Below are positions 1-13,128 of a stretch of 64,000 bases of DNA, piece by piece. Under the pieces are notes generated by a model. The model had not been told where the DNA came from. It saw only the letters and a list, made by a program, of their open reading frames with translations, and ran no database searches. Position numbers and translations under genes: made by a program. Position 1 is the first letter of the stretch. The number at the start of each line of letters is the position of its first letter. This DNA comes from Apostichopus japonicus (lineage: Eukaryota > Echinodermata > Holothuroidea > Aspidochirotida > Stichopodidae), in the NCBI RefSeq assembly GCF_037975245.1, contig NC_092573.1, forward strand, positions 21,917,265-21,981,264, given 5' to 3'.

Positions 1-2606
1 TTGCTGTCTTCAGTGTTGTTGTTGTTGTTTCAAGTTTGGCTGTTTGGCCTAAACTTGCAGAAAGTTTGATCAAATAGTTGTAATCTATCAGTTTGGAGAA
101 GAAGGAAGGAAATGTCTTTGAAATTCGAACCGAAAGTCGGTTCAACCTCTTTTGTTTTTGGCAAGCTCAGATTAATTTAATTTGTAAAGAATATTGATTG
201 GTTCTGTTTCTTGATGACCTGTGTTAACAATCATTACCATCACATAAAGACAGGAACGTACATGTACAACCAAATTAGGAAGATTTTTTTTAATAAAAAC
301 AATTTAGATGTTAATATTGAGAGATTCTTTTGGTTTTAATGATACATAAATCAAATTGGATCTTTAAATGTCATAGTCTATGAAAAAGCAAATCCCCCCC
401 CCCCCCAAAAAAAGAGAAAGAAATAAAAGGCACAGAAAGGGAAAATAAGAGGAAGAAGTGCCACTTTAATTAAATGGTTTCTCAGCACTAATTGTATCAA
501 CTTTTTCTTGACTCCATCTGCAAGGAACTGAATACAAGCAAATCTATCAATCTTTTTTTTTTATGTATTTTTTTTTATCCACATGTAAAAGATGAATTGT
601 AAAAGGCACCTGCCGAGGGAGCAGAAACTTATTAAGCTGCAACTCGGCGACCTAAATATATTTCAGTGTGATATTTTTGAAAGGATTTTGGTACCTTGAG
701 ACTTTCAAAAATATTGCCCAGAAATTTTGACTGTCTTCAATCCGAATGTCTGTTCTTTTTTGCATTGATTCAAATATGACTCGCTCGCGCTTAAAATGTT
801 ATACCTAGAGGTACCTGTTTTTGGCCCCAAATTTTGAACATGTTAAAAGTTTTCCGAGGAAAACGGTTTTTCTGAGGAAAATTTCTTGGAGACTCTGAAT
901 GAGGAGTGTTCGGTGAGAAAATTAGGGAAAGAAAAATAGTTTCTGTGAGAGAAAACTAGTTGAGAGTGTCCCTAATATGTGTTTGATGAGGTTATGCATC
1001 GATATGTACCAGCACATCCCTTGTATAGTGTTTATAGCAATTCAAATAGATACATTGCAATAATATTTATATATGAACTAAAACCAATATCTGAAATTCT
1101 CGATTACATAGAGAATATTGTAACTGTCAGATTGGCCTGGTATTTCAATCTAAGCAGGATCCACTTTTAATTCAAATTATGTAGAAAAAAAATCAGAAAA
1201 CCAATTAAGTTAATGTAACTAATTTACTAATTAACTAATATAATATCCATGCGTATATTGATACTTTTTGCGACAGGAGGAATCTTTAATGTCTGGACCC
1301 CCCTCCCCCAAGTTTCCCTCTCCCCAACCTCTCCTTCTCCACCTTGATTTTGAAATGCTACTGTAAATTAACTAAATTGTCCTTCATAACCCTCAGCTGA
1401 TAATTCAGTGTTCTAAATGGGAATCCCCCTTAACGTAACCTCAGCCAACCCCCAAAAATGGTTATATACATATTTTAGAAATGATTATTTCAAGATTTAG
1501 CAGTTAAAATGGTAAACCCAGTGATGTATTAATTGCTACTGCACTTTATAACTTCAGTTCGTTGTAAATTTGTTTTTGAGTATGGCTCCTTCCTGTGTTC
1601 TATTCTAAAAGTCAAGGGTGAGAATATCCACAGTTTATGTCAAGAAGGTTCAGCAAGAATAATATTTATCTCTACCGGTGATGTTGCATGTTAAATGTGT
1701 ATTGGTAGCTCTAGACCTTGGTCCGTGACATTTATTGAGATGTCTACATTAGCATCTGCATCTGGTATTCCACTCCTTTAAACTTGTGTGTGAATGGTCA
1801 CATGGCTCTCACACCATACCCTTCTTTCCATGAAGGAAAAGATGTACAAAAAGGCGGAAAAAATTGTTTTTGTTAGACTTTATGAAGTAGTTGTTACTGT
1901 CAATGTAAAAAGGTTAAAGAAAATAAAGAAGACACACATTCCATTCTTGGTAATATTTATAGTGTTGTGACATTATGTATTTTGTTTTTGACCTTTGCAT
2001 ATGAAACTCACCCTGTATTATACAGTATTTTCTCATCTGAGATATTGGGAAAAAGCTGACCAGTGCCCAGCAGTAATATTGTTAACTGGAATATTACTGG
2101 ATTATGCCAAAGAAGAAGAAAGTGAATGAGAGATGTCATTTAAGTTTAACATTATTAACGTAGCCTACCATATATATTATACATTGTTTTCAAAACCTAA
2201 CCACCAGAGGATAGTTAAATCAAGGACGGTGTCATGATTCTCTCACAGTTTTTTGGTTAAACTTGGAAGAATATATATCAAACTTGTCATGAAGAATAAT
2301 ATTCAGTCAGTCAATCATACTTTATATTAAAGGTTTATCCTATTCCAGTGTTTTATGCTGTATTTTCCTCAATTCTGTAGTATATATCACACTGTTTATT
2401 ATTGCACAGCAAAATTGACTCAGCTAGTGAAGTGAATTTATGTATAGAATGAAAGGGAAATGAATTGAAATGAAGTGTGTAATGTAATGAAGGGCTCATA
2501 GATGAGAGTCTGTTTTTCTTTATCACCGATAAATATAGTAGAGAGATGAAACTGCCGACTTACATCTCTAATTTTTTTTTTCTTCCCCTATTTTATCTCA
2601 TTCCAG
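1..2606 (+). other. MYO9 intron (left end open), no exon seen
   Basis: AT-rich; poly-C run of 13 at 394-406, CT-rich patch near 1297-1340, small inverted repeat (CAGTAATATT ... AATATTACTG) at about 2069-2098. I found no motor exon; the preceding exon must be left of base 1. Confidence 0.6.
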
Positions 2607-2707
2607 AGCAATTGTTACACGTTAGCTGGAGTGGACGAGGAATATGAGTTTTCAAGACTGAAGCAGTCGATGGAGATGGTGGGCTTCTCAGTCGAAACAA
2701 AGAGAAG
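2607..2707 (+). CDS. MYO9: MYO9 exon 1 of window: motor, upper 50K
   Basis: Acceptor TTCCAG, donor GTAAAA. Reads [15 protein letters not shown] and then [12 protein letters not shown], the strongly conserved class IX motor stretch. Starts in phase 0 and leaves two bases (AG) for the next exon. Confidence 0.93.
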
Positions 2708-5700
2708 GTAAAAAAAGAGGCAAATGAAATTGTGCTGAAATGAAAGAAGTGGTTCGTTCACTTTGACATCTCTCTTCATCAGCTATCAGATAACTTTGGA
2801 GAGAGAGAACGTTAAAGATTGTCACATAAATGTCTCGTAACAGTCTATGCTTAGTCTATCCCAGCTGTCAAAACAGTTATATAGACCACCTCAAATGCTC
2901 CATTTTGACTTGGAACTTATCATAATTTGTGGGACACCAATTTTTTAAATATATATATATATATGTGTTGATACTAGTTGAGACAAGTGGAACACTAGTA
3001 GTTGTAACTCGGAGTTTCACGCGTTTTAGCGATCGTCAGACAAGAGTTGTCTGACGATCGCTAAAACGCGTGAAACTCCGAGTTACAACTACTAGTGTTC
3101 CACTAGTCTCAACTAGTATCAACACATATTCCGCTCTGTCCACTGGACATAGAGCACTCTGCGCCAAGATAGACGCCAACCAACCAACTATATCTATATC
3201 TAAATATATGATTAAATAGATAATGATTTGCTAATTAAGATGCAAGGAAGGAATAAAACAACATAGATAATGCTGGCTTCCTTAGGGGAATCCAAATATG
3301 TGCCATTATCACGTCCCTTCAATTGGGAGTATTACGACGTGATATTGAAATCTATACAGCTTTAAGATTTACTTTCAGTTGTGTACAATTCTTTTCCCGA
3401 ACTGACTTTTGAGAATGAAGGTCAGTTTGCAAGTTTTGCTCGATTGCTGGGGACTTGTCGTTATTTACAGGCTGCTTTCAATTGTATTAAATCTTCTTCT
3501 GCATTCGTAGAAATACTGCTCCCAGATATGATTAAATTAGGTTATCGTCAGCAAAGTGACCGTTCAGAATATTTACCAGACGAGTTGCGATAACGAGATC
3601 ACAAGTCTTGTTATCTCATCCAGTCCTCCTGTTTCATAAACCTCGAACCATTAGTGAAATGAGAGGGATTTGTGTTTGCAGCTGGCAGTGTTGATCTCAA
3701 TCTAATCAACATGGTGTGTTGAGTGGCGAGAAATGACAGCGACCTTTGACCTCTCATTGATCTACCATACATCACTTGTATTTGTCAACGTGTTCGTCAC
3801 GACCCAGCATATGGATGCCCTCGGATTATTTATTGACTTAACGAACCTGTATTTCACTGGCTTTTAATTGAAAATTGTTGTACAGTTCAATGAAAGATTG
3901 GGGGTTTGTGAGGGGGAGGGGGAGAGGGAAGGAAGTGGAGGGGGATATAACAGCCTAAAAGGGGAAATTTTAAATTTTTAACTAGAAGAAAAAAAACACT
4001 CTTGCAAGAAGAAGTATATGAGATTAACTTAACCTGTTGGCAGGAAATAAAAGAAATTTTAGGCTTTTAAATGTCTGATTTTACTGATTGGTAAAAATGT
4101 CTCAAATCTTATATTCTAGCTAGATCTGATACAGGCACTGGTTATTTCTAGAGTAGTTCTGTTGAAATAAAGAATGCATTTATTTTCATGTTTTACGTTA
4201 TCCCTAAATGACAAATTTTTAAGGTCATGCAAGCAATGGAGAATTAATGTTGTTCGATTCTTTCTTCCATATTTGAATATATTAGTCATATGTTTAAATG
4301 CAGATCATGTTTTCTGTTAAATGACCTTATCACCTCCCATTCTCTAATTTATAAAAAGCAATAGAGTCAGTTTTTTGAAGAAATCAGCAATCTTGTCAAG
4401 TTATTCGATTGTGAGAAATAAACGTGGAATCACAATTGTGACTCAATTTGCCTGAAGGGTTGTTTTCCGAGAAGTGCACCATGAAAAAAGTACATCATGA
4501 GACTTTGATGAGAGCTCGACAAAAACTGTTAAGGAAGACTTGAAATGAGCTATCGGGAAGGAATTTAATCCAAAAATAAATAAATGAAAATAAAAAAATC
4601 GCAATTGTTTGCTATATGAAGAAATCTGGTATGATGTACTTTGTGTAGTGCTTTCATTGTTGTTTCATTCCACACTGTAAATTTTAAGAATTTTGTTGGA
4701 TGGTATTTTTCACAAATACTGTATTGTTACAAATTGGTTATTGTTTCATCAAGTTACCAGGTGGTAGGCAATACACAAGTTGAAAGCAGTGCATATTCAA
4801 AAATAGCAGTTGGATTCATTCATAACTTGAAACTGGTCCCTAATTTGTTGATTTCCACAAACATATCACTAAATACACTGCACTTTTAGAAGGATTTCTT
4901 TTTCCATATTTATTCTACTTTTTTTGATAAACTTAAATCCCTGAATCAGTTCAGTGCTTCAAACATTTCCTTTGCTGCCTAACTTATCTGTCTCTTCACA
5001 ACTATTGTACTCTTGCTATATTGTGTAAAGAATTTCATAGTGAAAGTCTCATCACCTGAATAGCTAGCCCCAGTTTACAACTTCCAAAACCGTCCAAAAC
5101 TGAGCAAAAATGAACTTGTCCAAGCATCGGACCAGGAGACTAAAGTCCATTAACAGAATCATAATTTAGCGTGCTTTCTCACTTACCTGTCTCTTCACAA
5201 CTATTGCACACTCTCTGGTATTAAGAGTGACCCGTTTAACTAGGCAAGCTGTATCTGTTATCAAATTATTGTATGTGTAGCCTATCTGCTGCTGATGGTT
5301 TTACATATTTGGCTTCCGAATAATCTCAGATTTTCTGGAAGATGATGGTGTGTTAGTTTATTGAGATCCCAGTCAAATATGTCAGTGAGTCAGATATTAT
5401 CTTATAAGCTTACATTAACTTTATACATTTACTTTATAACAGATGTTTAGAATATTGGCAAGGTTTGTAGCTTACTTTTTAAGCAAACGTCAACACTTTT
5501 AGAACTACCTCCCTTTTCATTACAGCGGGTACCCAACCTAACCTATTTGGTCAGTTAGTGTATTTATTAACTGTTGAAGCAATCTACTATGATATGAATG
5601 AGCTCTACTTTTGATGAAAAGAAGAATAGCTTTATTAGTCACATGTCAGGAGCAATGTTGGTGAGAAGTTTTATCAGATGTTGAAAAAACTTGGGAAACT

Positions 5701-8700
5701 TTATAACTGTCCAAAGTAATCATCGACACTTTTAGTTGAGACCTACCACACTTTTCAGTGCAAAGGGTTCCCAACCTAGCCTAAACTCTGCAGTTGGACG
5801 GAAGGATTGAAGTGAGGACTATATTATTAATTGCCGAAGCTACTGTATATATGCATCCGCTAATTGTGATGTCTGTTTTGGAGAAAGAAAAAAGAAGATA
5901 AAACTAATGGATGCCTCAGACAGAACAATAACTAAGGTATAAACAGTCAGGAGTGAAGTTGGTTAAAAGTGAAATATGATTATGAAACGCCACCAGCTAC
6001 ACTGCGTATGACCGTAACTCTACCCGTGATAGTGATACTGTCATTGCATATAAGGATGACAGTCAAAATATTTAAAGTACAGAGACTCCCTGAAATGTGC
6101 TTCTAAAAGTCCTTGTTTGATTAAACAACGTCCTCCGCGTCATTCTTGCGGAAGTATTTTGCAGCAATCTTAGCATTACAGTAGGTGTTCTCTACCCGTA
6201 GTCATCCTTGCATTCGTATCCGCGGTTTCATTAGTCGACTCTGTCGGGATTATTTGAGTTGCGAAGTCATGGTAATAGCCCCTCGCATGTTACTTATGCA
6301 TGCGTGGATATGGTACATTCTGCGGCGTGTGTTAGCCGTAAAGGTTACTCCGATAAGAGCTAAATTGCATCCTGTAAGTAATGTGTCCTTCCAGGCAAGT
6401 CAAGATAGAAAATTAAACATGCCCCAATTCTTGATTTCTCATTAAATATTCACTGTCTGTTGAGACGTGAAGATCATATTCTTCTGGTTTCTCTTTCTTT
6501 TTTTTCTGTTTTTTTTTTTCCTTTTTTTTTCCTTCTGAAATGACTGCTTTCATTGGCTCCATATATAGCATGTATAGAGAGGAAACATTGCCCTGTGTGT
6601 GTGTGTGTGTGTATAGTGGTTATCCACATACAGCAATTACTGTACATATTCACAGAAAACAAGTGGAATGGCAGAATCATGGTGTGTGTCTGTTCCATAC
6701 ATAACACATTAAAATGTACATTGAACAGGGCTTGACGTATGTTAATACATACTTAAAAGGCATATACGGACTTGTATATGTTCTAAATTGGCTTCAGAAT
6801 TTGCTATTTTTATTCGATGTCATGGCACTCGTTAAATGTTATAAGGAAGTTAAGATTGTGACATTTGGGGGAGGGGAGGGAGGAGGGGTCAGACATCAAG
6901 GAGAATTCTGTTTTTGACAGGTGACTGGTACTCAAGGGTTGGATAATTGGAATCAACTTACTCTTTTTTTTTCCAAATTGAAGTGAAATGTTAATAGAAA
7001 ATTTGTCAAAATTTTGGCAAACAAATGTTGCTTGAGGAAGATGCAAATTTGGTTGTCAGGAGGGTGAAAGTGAAGTATTGGAAATAGATTTGTAGGAAAA
7101 GAAGACATTGTTAAATTGAAGAAGAAAAGAACAAAAAAATAGAAAAGAAAGAAAGAAAGGCAGATGAAAATAGGAATAAAGGGGAAGATGATCTCTCTCT
7201 CTCTCTCCATAGTGTAGTTTAGGTGGCTATCAAGTGATATTCATTTTGATGGCTTTTAAATCATCGTCCATGTTGAAGTCTCGATACACGTTTGCTGATG
7301 AATTTCGGAAAAGAAACTTCCGAGTAGATTCAATGTTTCTTATTCTAAATGCACTATGACCAGGTTGGTTTAATTGAGAACAGCTCTGTCACCATCGAAA
7401 GAAAGAAATTTATTTTCTGTTGCCCTTGTGGCGCAAACGATTTGCCGTAAAATCACTGCGACTGCCAATATCAGCATGTTCATTTACACAAATTTAACCT
7501 ACATATACTCGTATCGTCATCTTTTTTTACCCAATTCCACGGAGGAAACGTCTGAAAATACCTGTTTGTTCAATTGCAATGGAAGGAAATGACTCAATTT
7601 AGCAAGTTACATCGGTAAGGCCAAAAGAAAGATACTATTCAAGAGAAGGGGCCTAACACAGGCTAGCCACCAAAGTGAAAGTAGTCCTAGGCTTAACGTT
7701 TGTACACAAAACAGAGCCATTCGATTGGCGCATGATCTGTTGGGGGGGGGCTTGCAAAATTTGATTGAAGTTTGTAGAATTTACGGACTCATTAATAATT
7801 CTGGGGAATTAAAGTCAGCTCAAATTTTTTAACGACAGATAACTCAATAAAAATAATGAATATTGATATGAAAATTGCATAGAACGGTGTCATTTTCACT
7901 GAGCTTTGAATGCAGTAAAGCTGGAAAGGTGGAAGTTTATATTTGGCAAACACGTACTGAGACTTTAATTTGTAAAAGGAGCAGCAGCAGTAGCATTCTC
8001 TCATTGAGGTAAATAAATAAGATACGATGCGAAAAATCTCACAGTTCTCATTAACTTCTCGTGTCAAGTATTTTTTCCAGGTAATGAAGTAATACTTGAA
8101 ACTTTTTAAACTGATAAAATGCTTTTAGCATGTGATTACATATTGACATGAAAAATGTGTCTTTGGCAACCAAATTCACTCTTTTTCACCCCCTCCCACC
8201 TCCCCACTCCCTGACCCCCACCCCCACGTCCCCATCATTAGATGTCTTATTTTCATGAAATACAGTCATGCATATTGCAATTTTTATGTTTGAGCAATTA
8301 TCTGATAGATTTGGATAAATTTGCCGGAAAACATTTTCTCGACTAAATGCGAAAAAAGGCAGAGCAGAATTTGTAACTTGTCTCGGTAGTGCTTGACGAC
8401 TGTCAGCACTCGTGCCGACACGAATGTAAACAGCATGAGTGATGACATACGAGTATGTTTCCCCGTTAGTGAAGTAAGAGGAGTATTTGGTTGTATGCGA
8501 AGAGATCAGACTAATGTGCAGTAATGTTCAATGAATCGTATATTTCTTTGTGAGAGATAGATGACTCCCTAATTTGGTTAAGTACTCTGTATTTATGGTA
8601 CATTTAAGCTGTTTATTGTCATTTAGCACTGTAAGTGGTATTAGTGTTCACGTTGTTGCGTGATGAATCGGCAGTTTAAAGGGCCATACTGTACTGTGCC

Positions 8701-11700
8701 TGTAGGCTGTGCTATTGTACTGATCTTGCCTAGTGTTAAAAAAACACTACTTTTCATATTTATACAATTTTTTTTGGTCCCATACACAAGAAACTTCAAT
8801 GACTAATTTGTGCTCGTCATTATTCTCTTTCCGTATAGGTCCATTTAGTGCTTTTTGTAACATTTTTCTCTCCAACTGCATATCGTCATGGATGCATAAA
8901 GTGATTTTATTTTTATTTAGCTCTTTCCACGTTTTCTTTTACGTTAGTATAAATCAAACCCTTTCACATTGAAGAATCCACTTTTGTGTTGGTTTCAGCA
9001 ACAGTTCACTGCATGTGCAGTTATTAATTTTTAGGCATACTGTACCTTGCCTCAAAATTCACAGTTCACACAAGACATTAAGCTGTAAGAAAGAAGTTTT
9101 CCCAATTTCCTTCAGAGTTTGTGAGGATAGGAAACGACTAGCCGACATTAAGACGATGGGCTTGGTTCTATTTTTTAAGTTTTCCAGACAATGCTAATTC
9201 AATGTGATACTGAGCTGGCCTTCAAATAGCTATGGCATTGATGTCAGTAACATTGCAGATAGCTCACTACTTTGGCTGTTTTAGTTTCTTTTTGGGAAAT
9301 TTTTGAAAAACACCGAAAGTGTCTGGGCAATAAAATTTGCAGAACTGAATGGAATCATCGCTTAATACTTTCCCATGGGTAGTCATCTGTCGAACAAAGA
9401 ATTTAAGACAATGACTTTAGTTTTGATCGATTGCCATATTTTTTTTTTTATGTAAAGAATTTTTTGGTTATGAAATTTGCGATCCGACTCAAAAGTAGAA
9501 GATGAGCTTTCCTCCTCGTTTCTCTGGAAACGAGATGAATTCCCGAGTCCGGGTAACATGATAGAAGTTTTACCTCCCTATCATGCTGCATTTTTTGTCC
9601 GTTTGTATTTTATAAATCTTGAAATTTAGAAGTATTTTTAAGATTTGTTGTTTTTTGTTCTCTTCCCCTCGGTAGGATCTTCTGCGTCCTCTCTGCTGTG
9701 CTACATATCGGTAACATCCAGTTCAAGAAGTGGAATGAAGGAGAAGAGTACGTCACGGTCAAGAACATCGCTACGGTCAAGGTCGTCTCGGACTTGCTCA
9801 AAGTCAGACAGGAAACACTCATGCTTGCTCTCACTAAGAGGAAGTCTGTGGCCCGAGGAGATCAGTTCTTTGTGCAATATAGAATGTCAGAAGTAAGTGG
9901 TCATGTCGTTGAATGTGGTCGTGAAATCTTGGCTTTGCCATTTAAAAGAGAGGGGAGATGGGTGAGAGGTTACTTCCTCATGGAGGAAGATGGGGATGGA
10001 TCAGAACGGGCCCCAGAATCTAGGTTTTGGTAAAAACACACCAAAAATAAATCAAACGTGCAAGTCAAGCCAAAGAGAGGCACAGACACTTCAATCCTGC
10101 AGTGCCTTGGACTAAACTATCGAAAAAGGAAAAATAAGTCATTCTAGAAATATCCAGGGTTTCTTCTACATTCTTGGATTGTTTCCCTCTTAATTTGGAA
10201 AACCTAACTCTTCAAATTGTTGAGAGTACTTACCACGTGGGAGTAGTTTGGCATAAGACTTTTCAATCAATGAGTTAATTGGTTTTCCACAAATGAGTAT
10301 GACAAAAATGTCTCTCCTTGTCAGAGGAGCTTGGAATAATTGACATCCTTTTTGTCAAGTTGTTATATATCAGTCGGTTAAATGAGTAAAAACAATAAAA
10401 AATTATTGTTATGGCAAAGAATCTCAAATGCTCATGGCTTTCATTTTAAGCTGTTCTGACGTTATGTGTATCACCTCATGTTTTGTTCATGGAGTAACCG
10501 TAACCCCATCCCACCCCACCCTACCAAAGAATTGTCTATAGGATGCCACCAACTAACAGCTGGATAACTCAGTCTGTGGAGCACAGGCCCAGTAGTTCTA
10601 AGGTCACTTAGTCCGACTTCCATTCCAGCCATACGTTGCTTTACTCTTTTTTATAAATTTGTCATAATTTCTCAGTCATTTACTTAACAGTTGATGTCTT
10701 GATGCTTAGCAGTTCACATGAGGCAAGCATTACTTCCTTTTAAGCATGCTCAGTAAAAACTTTTCATACTTGTTCTAAAGGTTACCTGTACTGGACTGTG
10801 ATTAGTTCCCAGGGAAATACACTTCCCCGGGGAATACACTTTGCTTGCATTGTATGAAAAAACATAACACAGTCAACACCGATGTGTGGTTCCTTGTCCT
10901 CTAGGAGGACCAGTCTTAATGGTGAAATTTAATTCGCTTAAATTAATCTCCAAAAAGAAGCTGGTATCTGGCTAGACAGTCTACAAGCTATTTGTGTGTG
11001 TGCCCTTAGTATTAAGTTTCCCCCGTCCTTGTTGCGGTGTATAGAGTTTCCACATACAAGTAGACATCAAGAATCGGGTTCATTTTGTTTTCATGGTTTC
11101 GGCTGCCAGATATTACAGCAGAAAGGTGTAAGATCACTGCACGCCAAAATCTGTTATATTCGGGTTTTGGGACAATCGAGAGTGCTTCAAACTTTCAATG
11201 TAAGATGACTGACTACATTAATTTTTACTACTGTGTGCGAGATGGGGGGGGGTAGGGGTGGGCAGGGGAAGGGTTGCCAAGTTTGCTGGTTAGGTAGATG
11301 GGAGAGTGCATAGTAAAGAAGACTAGGGACAGGTAAGCATCACTGCTTTTAACTACCAATCTTTAAAAGCTGTTCGGGAAGCCAAACATTACAGGATATT
11401 TCTACAGACTTGTTGGCAGTTCTATGTCTTGCAGGCTGCAAATTACTTATATCAAAAAGAAAGAGATATTGTTCAGTTTGCAATTATCATATGTACAGCT
11501 GTAGTGTTGGAAGAAGATTTGCATTTGGTAGAAAATTATTTCCTTGCAAATAACCATCCTGACATGTAGTACAATATGTTGGTGTTGCTTGGTACCTTAG
11601 CAAAGTCTAGGGTGGGGGGGGGGGGAACTTCCTTTGGGAGCTTCAAAGCAAATTGCTGAAACCTGCCCTCGATAATTTGACCTCACATCTGTGGAGGTGA

Positions 11701-13049
11701 AAGTCAAAGATTGAATGGAAAGACATCTGGCTGAGTCAATATATGGGACCAGAATTTATTGACAGGTTGATCAGACAAAATGTTTTAAAAAGGATGGATT
11801 TTTTTTTTCTGTTTTTAAGTTGTGTTGCTGCATCGTCGTTTATACCCAGAGGGCTCTATGTCTGGGACAAGTTCTCATTACAGGAAATTTCATTACATTC
11901 TCTGCTCAATGTTTGTGGCTTGTCTGGCTGGTAGCGAAAGCTGACATTTTCTACTGCACGTCTTGATAAATGGGAGAAGAGATTGATATGTTGAAGGGAA
12001 GAAGGAAACAGTCTCTAGACTGTTTAAAACCTTTTGCTGCTTGTGATTAGATTTCCAGAAAGGGTGTTTTTTTTTTTTTTTACCATTTAAGAATTAAAGA
12101 ATTCTGTGGATGGGATTGAAAAAAAAAATTATATTTGTTCATTGTGATCTCAAATATATGCAATAACTATGTTGTAAATTCCGTGCCTTTTTACACAAAT
12201 TTATCTATGGAATCATTCGTGATAAATATTGAGTAGTTTTACAAATATTTAAATTTCTACCATCAGTCAGTAATAATGCAATTTATGATGAATATTCAAT
12301 ACCAGGTCAGTTTGGAATAATTTTAGCTTAAAGTTGAATAAAACTGACAGAAGTGAAAATTGGAAATATATGGTGCTATTTCCAAACGATAGCCTAGATA
12401 TCATTGGCTTAAATTCACCCTTCTGTCATTTCAGGCAACCGCAACTAGAGATGCACTTGCCAAAGGATTATACAGCGCCCTCTTTGAGTGGATAGTGCTT
12501 CAGGTGAACCACGCTCTTCTATCACGGTACGATGTCAAAGGCGAACATTTGGTAAGTTTTCATCGTCGTCCTCGTCAAAGAATTGCCGAGAATGTATCCT
12601 GTCATGAACAATTCAATGTGTGCTACTTCATACATCATAAAAAATAGGAAATAAAAAAAATAGTTTCCATTGATGCAGTACAGGGATGGGTACGAAATTA
12701 ATCTTGCAAGCCACAGTGAAATTATTTTTTTCCAATCTGTGGGCCGCAATACTCCTTCTAACTTGTCTAATGCTACCTGGTCACCTTCTGTCATTTTGTC
12801 ACACGTATCGTAATGTTTGTATGCCTCCTACACCCATTATAAATTGCCATACGTACACAAAAATTACATAAAAATATATATCTTGCGTCCATAGCCTAGT
12901 TGCTTAGGATGTCCGTACATAAAGTGGGAGGCCTGGGTTCAAATCCTGTGGAGTCTGGAATTTTTTGCACCGGATTTTCCATTTCATGACCTTTTCAAAT
13001 ATATATGTATATATACAAACATACATACATGTTTGTTCATATATATAAA

Positions 13050-13128
<79 letters not shown>

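Larger units (their letters stand above)
2708..9675 (+). other. MYO9 intron, 7.0 kb
   Basis: Holds the hammerhead palindrome (2961-3129), a diverged local duplication around 5380-5960, a (TG)n patch near 6594-6615, pyrimidine runs near 6490-6535, and a G9 run at 7742-7750. No exon supported. Confidence 0.6.

Noticed and set aside
3381-3593. + strand ORF of 70 residues
   Set aside because: Intronic, no homology, no splice sites fitting the MYO9 frame.
6185-6445. + strand ORF of 86 residues, slightly GC-richer
   Set aside because: No suitable splice sites or phase for MYO9 and no recognised motif.
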